NCBI GenBank assembly: GCA_022826245.1
Contig: JAJDVG010000058.1
Coordinates: 1-64,000, forward strand
Length of the DNA: 64,000 nt
Source: Gammaproteobacteria bacterium
GTDB taxonomy: Bacteria; Pseudomonadota; Gammaproteobacteria; Steroidobacterales; Rariloculaceae
Direction: 5' to 3'
In this document: positions 46,197-52,242 of the stretch, one piece after another
How the letters are laid out: the number at the start of each line of letters is the position of its first letter
How positions within the stretch are numbered: position 1 is the stretch's first letter
Translations under genes and position numbers: made by a program
Notes under the pieces: generated by a model
Seen by the model: only the letters and a program-made list of their open reading frames with translations
Told to the model about the DNA's origin: nothing
The model's database searches: none

Positions 46197-46448
46197 ATGG
46201 CGACCATGAACATCTCGGTCCCCGATCTCATGAAGGATTGGGTCCAGGCTCAAATCAAAGACGGCAGATACGCCAGCTCAAGCGATTACGTACGAGACCT
46301 GATCCGAAAGGATCAACAGCAACGCGACAAGCTCGCCGCCCTGCAGGCCGCTATTGCCCTCGGCATGGAGAGCGGTGATGCGGGAGACCTCGACATCGAT
46401 TCGATCAAACGAAAGGCGCAACGCCTGGCCGGCCTTGAATCGCCCTGA
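46197..46448 (+). CDS. parD: ParD-type antitoxin
   Basis: 83 residues with the ribbon-helix-helix opening MATMNISVPDLMKDWVQAQI, followed by GRYASSSDYVRDLIRKDQQQ, the classic CopG/ParD pattern. The acidic C-terminus (AGDLDIDSIKRKAQ) would bind the toxin. It overlaps parE by one base (TGATG). It lies between the two tRNA clusters. Confidence 0.92.
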   Translation: MATMNISVPDLMKDWVQAQIKDGRYASSSDYVRDLIRKDQQQRDKLAALQAAIALGMESGDAGDLDIDSIKRKAQRLAGLESP

Positions 46449-46741
46449 TGCCAAGAATCGTCAAACAGGCTCTGGCCGATCAGGATCTGGTGGACATTTG
46501 GTTGTATACCTTTAGCGAGTGGGGAGAAAAGCAGGCTGACAAATATCTGGACGACATGGATAGCGCGATCAAGTTGCTGGCTGAACAACCGCTGATCTCC
46601 CGAGAGCGCACCGACTTGGAGCCCCCGGTACGGATACACCATCACGGACATCATCTGATCGTCTATCTCGCTTTGGCAAACGGGATCCGGATCATACGCG
46701 TTCTCCACGAAAGCATGGATGTTGACAGTCACCTGCAATGA
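46448..46741 (+). CDS. parE: ParE-type toxin
   Basis: 97-residue RelE/ParE-fold toxin: VKQALADQDLVDIWLYTFSE helices, then KLLAEQPLISRERTDLEPPV and a C-terminal beta core (IHHHGHHLIVYLALANGIRI). ParE toxins poison DNA gyrase. The length is normal and the gene seems intact. Confidence 0.9.
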   Translation: MPRIVKQALADQDLVDIWLYTFSEWGEKQADKYLDDMDSAIKLLAEQPLISRERTDLEPPVRIHHHGHHLIVYLALANGIRIIRVLHESMDVDSHLQ

Positions 46742-46845
46742 CCACTGGTCAGGGGCACCAGAAGAAGAGAGGCACGACGCCTCGTCCCTGCCCCGGAAGT
46801 GACCCAGCGCGACCTGCTTCGGTGCCCCAACTCCGGGTGAAAGGA

Positions 46846-47463
46846 CTATTGTCTGCCAACGATCCGACTCGGGTCGGCCGTGGAGGGCTGGGTCCCGCGC
46901 ATGTAGTCATCGACGTCAGCGATGCCGACACCGAGGAGTTCGGCTGCTTTCGATTCGCTGATCGCGCCCTCGGCAAGCGCGCGCAGACACAGCCGGTTGA
47001 ACCGATTCGGGAGTTCGCCGGGCATGGCGCCGTATTCCTCAAACGGCTCGGTGCGCCAGCCGAGTCGATCGAATTCGTTGAACAGGGCGCGATAAGTGGC
47101 CTTGTTGATGATGTCGAGGTCCCGGCAGCGATGCGTGAGCGCCTGGATGCTGACGCCGAAGACGTGCTTTAGGGCGAGGAGTTCGCCCAGCGCGATGGCA
47201 CTTCGATGCTTGCCGACTTCGAGCCACATTGCCTCGGCGGGCATGAGGAAAGCCCCCGCGAAGCGATGCGCAACCCGTTCGGCGTCGAGAGCGCCGGCAA
47301 CATCAAGGACGAGGTGGCCGAGCTCGTGGGCGATCGTGAATCGAGCGCAGCGAGTTGACGCACCTACTACGACGCGTTGCGCCAGGCGCTGCTGGTGTTG
47401 CGGTAGGCATCGGACCAGATTCTCGAGAAGCAGCTGAACGCAATTGTGCCCGTCTTGACGGAA
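46846..47463 (-). pseudogene. ImmA/IrrE-type metallopeptidase, 5-prime truncated
   Basis: The frame is open from 47463, with a TGA just above, and lacks a normal start. It encodes RFTIAHELGHLVLDVAGALD, the HExxH zinc motif of ImmA/IrrE proteins, then RVAHRFAGAFLMPAEAMWLE and a complete C-terminal part ending near DPSRIVGRQ. The N-terminal helix-turn-helix and first part of the peptidase domain are missing. The break coincides with the end of the second tRNA cluster, so insertion or deletion at the array removed it. A shorter product from the ATG at 47244 would lack the zinc site. Confidence 0.75.
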
Positions 47464-47517
47464 TCAACGCAGCGCCACGGTGTTTGGCGCGAATCTGTCT
47501 ACCGAGCTACCGGGCAG
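47447..47517 (-). pseudogene. Possible tRNA remnant
   Basis: Acceptor-like TGCCCGG/ACGGGCA (six of seven pairs), TAGCTCGGTAGAC resembling a D-arm and a GCGCC/GGCGC stem with a nine-base loop in the anticodon position. There is no CCA and no normal T-loop. It directly abuts the next tRNA and looks like a decayed array member. Confidence 0.35.
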
Positions 47518-47588
47518 TGGTCGAGGGGGGCGGAATCGAACCGCCAACGGCGGGATTATGAGCCCCGCCCGAGGCCACCTCCCCCTCA
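47518..47588 (-). tRNA. tRNA, anticodon CAU, reduced D-arm
   Basis: Encoded CCA, acceptor TGAGGGG/CCCCTCG with a U-G first pair, T-arm GGCGG/CCGCC, anticodon stem CGGGG/TCCCG and loop CTCATAA (CAU, Met or Ile after lysidine modification). Only about 12 nt lie between positions 9 and 27, so the D-arm is too short for a regular stem-loop. Possibly defective. Confidence 0.6.
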
Positions 47589-47594
47589 ATTACG

Positions 47595-47670
47595 TGGTGC
47601 GGGCAGCGGTGATCGAAACCGCGGCCTCGACGATGGCAACGTCGCGCTCTACCGACTGAGCTATGCCCGC
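47595..47670 (-). tRNA. tRNA-Gly(GCC)
   Basis: Perfect acceptor GCGGGCA/TGCCCGC, D-stem GCTC/GAGC, anticodon stem CGACG/CGTCG, loop TTGCCAT, T-arm GCGGT/ACCGC, encoded CCA. The discriminator is A, whereas bacterial tRNA-Gly has U73; otherwise regular. Confidence 0.87.
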
Positions 47671-47693
47671 GTGGTCCCGTTGGTGGTTGCGTA

Positions 47694-47782
47694 TGGCGGA
47701 AGAGCCAGGATTCGAACCTGGGTGGGACGCAAGCCCCTCTCGTTTAGCAAACGAGCGCCTTGGACCGCTCGGCCACTCTTCC
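47694..47782 (-). tRNA. tRNA-Ser(GCU)
   Basis: 89 nt, class II. Perfect acceptor GGAAGAG/CTCTTCC, discriminator G as for Ser, anticodon stem CTCGT/ACGAG, loop TTGCTAA, long variable arm of 17 nt, T-arm CCAGG/CCTGG, encoded CCA. Confidence 0.92.
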
Positions 47783-47787
47783 ATGTT

Positions 47788-47864
47788 TGGGGTGAACCAC
47801 CGGACTTGAACCGGCATCGACCAGGGTCACGACCTGGGGCTTTCCCAATTAAGCTAGGCTCACC
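47788..47864 (-). tRNA. tRNA-His(GUG), C33
   Basis: Acceptor GTGAGCC/GGTTCAC with one G-U, discriminator C and an encoded G at position -1 (47864), the two His identity marks. Anticodon stem CCAGG/CCTGG is perfect; the loop is TCGTGAC, giving GUG but with C at position 33. D-stem GCTT/AAGC, encoded CCA. Confidence 0.85.
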
Positions 47865-47871
47865 AGTGTTT

Positions 47872-47959
47872 TGGCGGAGACTGAGGGGATCGAACCCCCA
47901 CGCCCTTCTGGGCATCACCGGGTTCAAGCCGGATAAGCACGCCAGCCTTGCGAGTCTCC
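47872..47959 (-). tRNA. tRNA-Ser(UGA)
   Basis: Class II, 88 nt. Perfect acceptor GGAGACT/AGTCTCC, discriminator G, anticodon stem with four pairs around loop CTTGAAC, long variable arm with a GCCC/GGGC hairpin, T-arm GGGGG/CCCTC with one G-U, encoded CCA. The D-arm is diverged (position 8 is C). Confidence 0.85.
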
Positions 47960-47964
47960 GAAAT

Positions 47965-48039
47965 TGGCGGTGCGGACCGGAGTTGAACCGACATCGACTG
48001 GATCGACAATCCAGGGCTCTACCGTTGAGCTACCGCACC
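47965..48039 (-). tRNA. tRNA-Asp(GUC)
   Basis: Perfect acceptor GGTGCGG/CCGCACC, discriminator G as for Asp, D-stem GCTC/GAGC, anticodon stem CTGGA/TCCAG, loop TTGTCGA, T-arm GTCGG/CCGGT with two G-U pairs, encoded CCA. First gene of the second cluster in transcription order. Confidence 0.9.
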
Positions 48040-48976
48040 GGGAAATGAACGACTGAGACTACATCGTTCGCAGCCACCCTTTGGCGGGAGTACTGGCCGA
48101 CTTGCCTGACGACCGTTGCCCGTTTGTCCACGGCGGCCCGGCCGAAACCGGCGCCGACGTAAGCGGCCATGACTGCCTTTTTTGGAGTGTGGCGGTTCAC
48201 TCGTCGTACGTGCCTACTCGGCAGTTCACCTACCGTGAGCCTTGCGAGCTCCGAATGGGGGCTACCCAACCGTGCGGCGTTCTGCCAAGGCCCCTCCGCT
48301 TGCGACTTCGGGACCGCCGAATTGCCCGAGGGCTTCGGCCTTGAGCCACTTTCGACCCGTACCGGGGCGCGTCCAAGAAACCCATTTCGACGTGCGCGCC
48401 CCGATCGCTTCGCCGCCTTTTGGGCCACGAAATACGACACGCCGACTGTCTTTCACCTACCGGCTACTCGACCGAGTGCCAGGACGCCGGCTGCTCACCG
48501 GAACCCCGGAACTCTGCGCCCGCGCGCTCGCTCGTAAGGCTCGCACTGCCGCGCGCTACCCGTTGCCCTTCACGGTTGACGATGTCGGCGTCGCGGGTTG
48601 CACCACCACGTGGTCTTTCACGGGCCTGCATTCCCGGCAAAGCCGGTGCGTGAGCCACGCTATTTCCGCGCATCGCTTGGCCGCTATCCCCGCCAGTCTC
48701 CCAGCGAGGACAAGAGGACCGGGCTTGCCTGGGTTGACCGAGCCCAAAGGCTCGGCGGGACGCCATGGGTCACGCCCCTTTCCCGCCGTTACCGACGGTT
48801 ATCGGCGCCAGGCCGCAAATCACCGCTTCGGCCGCAGCCGAAGCAGTGAAATTGATGGACGGGGCAGGCGCATGGACGCACCGCCGGGTCTGTTGCTGCG
48901 GCCGCTCCGCACCACGCGAAGCGCTGCCCCGACATATCACACAGTTCACGTTGTAAAAGAACGTCCACCGGGGCAG
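48040..48976. other. Region without recognisable gene
   Basis: About 940 bases upstream of the tRNA cluster. A 277-codon open frame on the plus strand (48242-49075) is low-complexity, rich in Arg, Pro, Ser and Thr, has no ribosome site and runs through a terminator, so I do not accept it. Minus-strand frames are short. No tRNA, repeat or mobile-element end was found. It may be degraded mobile DNA. Confidence 0.5.
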
Positions 48977-49012
48977 AAAAAAAGCCCTGGTGGTTTGCGA
49001 ACCGACCAGGGC
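48977..49012 (-). terminator. Rho-independent terminator
   Basis: On the minus strand an eight-pair stem GCCCTGGT / ACCAGGGC, with an inner GGTT/AACC extension, is followed by seven T residues. It also ends in TTT-like sequence on the other side, so some function in the opposite direction is possible. Confidence 0.85.
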
Positions 49013-49244
49013 CTTTGGCTGGTCTGGAGGGTTCGTTTTGCAAGCCCTCCAGAACGATTGTTCGGGGAGGCTTAGCGCATGGGCTCACCATGATCGAATC
49101 CATGGCAATCCACGCTCGTACGGATCATCGGCCGGGACGACGCGCACGGGAGCGCGTCACTGGCTATCACCACGAGCGCTTGCCCGGCCGATGAAGAGCC
49201 AGCGGCTTCAGAAAATCTGCGTTGTATCGATTTCCAGATCATGG
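48977..49244 (-). ncRNA. Candidate structured small RNA
   Basis: A stretch of about 268 nt on the minus strand has its own consensus promoter and a strong terminator. It contains a 12-pair closing stem (49183-49194 with 49125-49136) that encloses a perfect GACGCGC/GCGCGTC hairpin, then an eight-pair CTGGAGGG/CCCTCCAG hairpin (49024-49052), then the terminator hairpin. A 104-codon frame overlaps part of it (48789-49103) but runs through the terminator. It does not show tmRNA, RNase P, 6S or SRP hallmarks known to me. It could also be a leader RNA with attenuation. Confidence 0.55.
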
Positions 49245-49250
49245 GCGCGC

Positions 49251-49278
49251 AGTATACGCAGGTTCGCTACCGTGTCAA
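49251..49278 (-). promoter_or_regulatory. Strong sigma-70 promoter of the small RNA
   Basis: On the minus strand TTGACA (49273-49278), a 16-base spacer and TATACT (49251-49256), followed by a G+C-rich discriminator (GCGCGC). The start should be near 49244. Such discriminators are typical of stable-RNA promoters under stringent control. Confidence 0.75.
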
Positions 49279-49322
49279 CACTTCGACGGAACACTTCGTT
49301 CACAAAATAGGAACTACGGATT

Positions 49323-49745
49323 TTACGGCTTGCTGATAGTTTCTGGCTTCGATCTGCGCACGGACTTTAGCCACGCTTCCAGATCTCTTTCCTGCGCTTC
49401 GGTCAGGTCGAGAGCCCCGGCCATGAAGGCGATCGTGTCGATCACCCGGGCACGTATCGCGGGGCCGATCTGCTCGTCCGGGCGCGGGCTGCCCGTCCCG
49501 AACAGCAGCCATTCCGGAGTCACGTGCGTCGCTTCCGCGATCGCGATCATGAGCTTGAGATTCGGGTTGACCGGTTCGGAAGTCTCCAGCCGATGCAGTC
49601 CGGTTTTCGAGAGGTTTATCCCCTTGCCGGCCAGAATCTTTCTCAACTCGGCCGGCGCGAGCCCCGAACGGTTCCTGGCGTCGCGAATACGCCGGGTGAT
49701 GCTGTCGTCCCTGGATCGGCGGGGGCTGTGCCGTTCATTCGACAT
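49323..49745 (-). CDS. XRE-family regulator
   Basis: 140 residues from the ATG at 49745; an upstream in-frame start would add 21 residues unlike the family. Helix-turn-helix around residues 15-75 (LAPAELRKILAGKGINLSKT GLHRLE), followed by HVTPEWLLFGTGSPRP, a junction typical of phage-repressor-like XRE proteins, and a short helical C-terminus. It probably represses a mobile-element or toxin operon; its neighbours upstream are the Doc and AbrB-type genes. Confidence 0.85.
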   Translation of the reverse strand: MSNERHSPRRSRDDSITRRIRDARNRSGLAPAELRKILAGKGINLSKTGLHRLETSEPVNPNLKLMIAIAEATHVTPEWLLFGTGSPRPDEQIGPAIRARVIDTIAFMAGALDLTEAQERDLEAWLKSVRRSKPETISKP

Positions 49746-49829
49746 GCACCGGAGGATATGACACGCCGGTGCGGAACAAAACAATTGCGGAGGTGCCGAT
49801 GGGCGCACCGTCCGAGCACGATTCGTCGC

Positions 49830-50213
49830 TCAGACCCGCTCGCTGTTGTCGCGCAGCCAGGCTGCGAATTCGACTTCGTCGATTTCGCTCGCGGCCAGCA
49901 GGGTCACGACCTGCACGACGTCGACCTCCGCAGCAGTCAACCGCAATCCGTTCGCCGCCAGGAAGACGTACGCGGACATGAAGCCCGTCCGCTTGTTGCC
50001 GTCAAAAAAGGGATGATTGCGGATGAATCCGGCTGCGTATGCGGCAGCCATGTCGCAGAGGTCAGGCTCACCATGTGCTTGCAGTTGCCTCGGACGGGCA
50101 AGAGCCGAATCCGGCAGACCGTCATCCCGAAGACCCGGACTGCCGCCATGGGCCGCCAGCATCCGTCCGTGGAAGGCCAGCAAGACGGCCTTGCTCAGCC
50201 AGACCGGATCCAC
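49830..50213 (-). CDS. doc: Doc-type Fic-domain toxin
   Basis: 127 residues with the Fic/Doc core HPFFDGNKRTGF (residues 67-78) and the typical ending VVQVVTLLAASEIDEVEFAAW. Doc phosphorylates elongation factor Tu and halts translation. It overlaps the antitoxin gene by one base and is of normal length. Confidence 0.92.
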   Translation of the reverse strand: MDPVWLSKAVLLAFHGRMLAAHGGSPGLRDDGLPDSALARPRQLQAHGEPDLCDMAAAYAAGFIRNHPFFDGNKRTGFMSAYVFLAANGLRLTAAEVDVVQVVTLLAASEIDEVEFAAWLRDNSERV

Positions 50214-50440
50214 TACTTCGCCAGTTCGCGCAATGCATTCCGGTACCGTTTCATGCCTTCCTCGGCGAATTCCATCTGGCGCTCGAACTCGGGATCGAAG
50301 GGGGTGATCCGGTACCCGCCGTCGGTCGTTTCAGTCAGGTAAACGACATCGCCCTCGCTCACGCGCAGGGTGTTGGCGGCATCCCTGGGGAGCCGCAGAT
50401 TCAGTGAATTTCCTACCTTGTGAACCTTGAGCGCGTGCAT
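50213..50440 (-). CDS. AbrB/MazE-type antitoxin
   Basis: 75 residues with a swapped-hairpin AbrB domain (ALKVHKVGNSLNLRLPRDAA ... VSEGDVVYLTETTDGGYRI) and an acidic helical C-terminus that would inhibit Doc. The usual Doc partner is Phd; an AbrB-type partner is a known variant. An inverted repeat lies just upstream. Confidence 0.87.
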   Translation of the reverse strand: MHALKVHKVGNSLNLRLPRDAANTLRVSEGDVVYLTETTDGGYRITPFDPEFERQMEFAEEGMKRYRNALRELAK

Positions 50441-50451
50441 CGCAAATCCTC

Positions 50452-50479
50452 CGCGTGTTTATACCGAAGTATATACGCG
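50452..50479. promoter_or_regulatory. Candidate operator of the AbrB/Doc module
   Basis: An imperfect palindrome with CGCGT and ACGCG arms around TATA-rich halves lies 12 bases upstream of the antitoxin ATG. Placement overlaps where the -10 element should be, which fits autorepression. Confidence 0.5.
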
Positions 50480-50538
50480 TTGGCGCGCTCTCGGGAAACC
50501 CCCGCGACGTCAGCAGGACAAATGAGGATGAAGCGTGG

Positions 50539-50898
50539 CTACTCGAGGACTTCCAGGGAATCCCTGTCGAGCGCGAGCCGCGGCCTGCCTTCCCGGCCCA
50601 CCATTCCGGAGGCGCGGATACGGTCGCCGACCTCGATTGTGTCCCGGTTCCATCCGGCGCGCGCCATGCCGTTCAGGTTGGACGATTCCAGATCCCAGAT
50701 GCGGGTCGAACCATCGGCCTCGGTGACCTCGATATAGTAGTGGACGTGAGGGTTCGCCCAGAATACTTCGACGACCACGCCTTCGACCTCCCCGACCTCT
50801 TCGGTGTAATTCGCCGACAGCGCGTGGTGCGCCTGCACGGTGGTCCAGCCAATACTCGCGGCCACGATTGAGGCAGCGCAAACAAGAGTTCTTTTCAT
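50539..50898 (-). CDS. DUF6152 family protein
   Basis: 119 residues from the ATG at 50898. Signal peptide (VCAASIVAASIGWTTVQA), then HHALSANYTEEVGEVEGVVV and the DUF6152 fold with VFWANPHVHYYIEVTEADGS and IEVGDRIRASGMVGREGRPR. Here the partner gene (50930-51949) precedes it by 31 bases, the reverse of the order at 36001-37189. Confidence 0.83.
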   Translation of the reverse strand: MKRTLVCAASIVAASIGWTTVQAHHALSANYTEEVGEVEGVVVEVFWANPHVHYYIEVTEADGSTRIWDLESSNLNGMARAGWNRDTIEVGDRIRASGMVGREGRPRLALDRDSLEVLE

Positions 50899-50929
50899 GG
50901 GCAGTTCACTCCCGGTTTTGGATAGCCCG

Positions 50930-51949
50930 TTACAGTCGGTTGCCCGATCGCCCCCAGTATTCCTCGAGACGCCCATCGAGCTGCAGCCCTCGATAAAACG
51001 CATGCGGGTCGCAGGAATACTCCCCGATTTCGGAGTCGTCCGGCAACCTCTGTCGAACCTGGTGCATCAGGATCGGCCGAAGGTAATTGACCGGATCGCT
51101 CAGGCTGAACTCGATGTGCAGATTCTCGTCTTCGTCCAGAGACCAGCGTTCCGTGACGACCGCGCCCGCGTTGAACGGCATTCCCGCCGCGTCCCACACC
51201 GCTTTCTTCAGTCCCCGCGTCTCGATCACCAGTGTCGAGCCTTCCCAATGTCCGACGGAATACCCCATCGACAACTGCGCGGCATCGATGCCATCGGGGA
51301 AGGTTCTGCCATCCATGTAGACCCTGCGCACCTCGTGCAGATCTTCATGCAGGATGAAGATCCGGCCCCGGTCTTCGACGACCTCGATAACGAACGGCCC
51401 GTGCGACATGCGGATCAATCCGTCGGAGACGCAACGCAGTATCGGGTCGTCGATAGTCAGGTCATAGGCCGCTTGGGCCGCCCGGCCCGCCTCGGTCTGA
51501 TCGAACGAGAACTTGCTGATAATGGCGGGGCCGCCCCAGATGCCGGTGAGATCGACCGGGTCGGGCGCCGGCGGCGGGCTCTCGGGCGCCGCTTTGGGCG
51601 TCGCACGCCAGGCCCCGCGCGGTTCTCCCGCCTCCGTCATCGTGCCCGCCAGGATGCCGTCATCCAGCACGCCCTCGAGAATGCTCACGTGCTCCCGGTC
51701 GCCGACATCGGTCCAGTCGAAGTCAAAGCGAATGCGATCGCCTTCCAGACTCAGCAGATTGACGGGACCGCCGTCGATATAGACGCCAACGCTGTCGCCC
51801 GCCGGCTCGATGGACAGCGTGCCATAGGCCGGACGGCCCGCATTGCCCCGTTCCAGCCACAATAGCCATTCGCCGACAAATTCGCTTTCCTGCCCGATCG
51901 TCGTCATCGGCGAGAAGACAAGGCAAAGAACCGGAATGAGCTTTCTCAT
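50930..51949 (-). CDS. Exported DUF6152-partner protein, two-domain
   Basis: 339 residues. Signal peptide (LIPVLCLVFSPMTTIGQ), an N-terminal beta domain of about 100 residues (GTLSIEPAGDSVGVYIDGGP ...), a Pro-rich linker (APESPPPAPDPVD), then the conserved partner domain with SMGYSVGHWEGSTLVIETRG and VVTERWSLDEDENLHIEFSL. Same family as 36001-36708 and the C-terminal half of 33036-34151. Probably periplasmic; the function is unknown. Confidence 0.75.
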   Translation of the reverse strand: MRKLIPVLCLVFSPMTTIGQESEFVGEWLLWLERGNAGRPAYGTLSIEPAGDSVGVYIDGGPVNLLSLEGDRIRFDFDWTDVGDREHVSILEGVLDDGILAGTMTEAGEPRGAWRATPKAAPESPPPAPDPVDLTGIWGGPAIISKFSFDQTEAGRAAQAAYDLTIDDPILRCVSDGLIRMSHGPFVIEVVEDRGRIFILHEDLHEVRRVYMDGRTFPDGIDAAQLSMGYSVGHWEGSTLVIETRGLKKAVWDAAGMPFNAGAVVTERWSLDEDENLHIEFSLSDPVNYLRPILMHQVRQRLPDDSEIGEYSCDPHAFYRGLQLDGRLEEYWGRSGNRL

Positions 51950-52242
51950 GGTGTTGTTCCGTTAGCCAACGTGTGCGAGTCAGTAGATGGTATTACGCGT
52001 GCCGAAGAGATTCTGCAACTCGGTTGCAGGCCGGATTGTCGAGATGGGCGGCGGGGCGGTCAAGTACGACTCGACGGACGGTGGGTTCATCGGCGCTCAA
52101 CCCGGACGCTACCGCCCCGCACCCCTTGTCGGGCATGATTGGCAACCGTGATCCTTCACCTGACGATTCCAGGCAAATCAATGTCAGGAGCCGGTACGTC
52201 GTCCGCGGGCGATGAGCGCCGGCTTCGGATTGACCGGCCGGC

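Noticed and set aside
44747..48039. A suppressor tRNA in the array
   Set aside because: UAA, UAG and UGA appear as anticodons, not as target codons; they read UUA, CUA and UCA.
48242..49075. 277-codon open frame on the plus strand
   Set aside because: It is low-complexity, has no ribosome site and runs through a strong terminator hairpin on the opposite strand.
48789..49103. Minus-strand frame whose end looks like a DnaG-type zinc finger (CPVHQFHCFGCGRSGD)
   Set aside because: The Cys/His spacing is far too short for that finger, and the frame passes through the terminator. Probably chance.
48977..49244. tmRNA or RNase P RNA
   Set aside because: No tRNA-like 3-prime end with T-arm and CCA, and no conserved RNase P core sequences, were seen.
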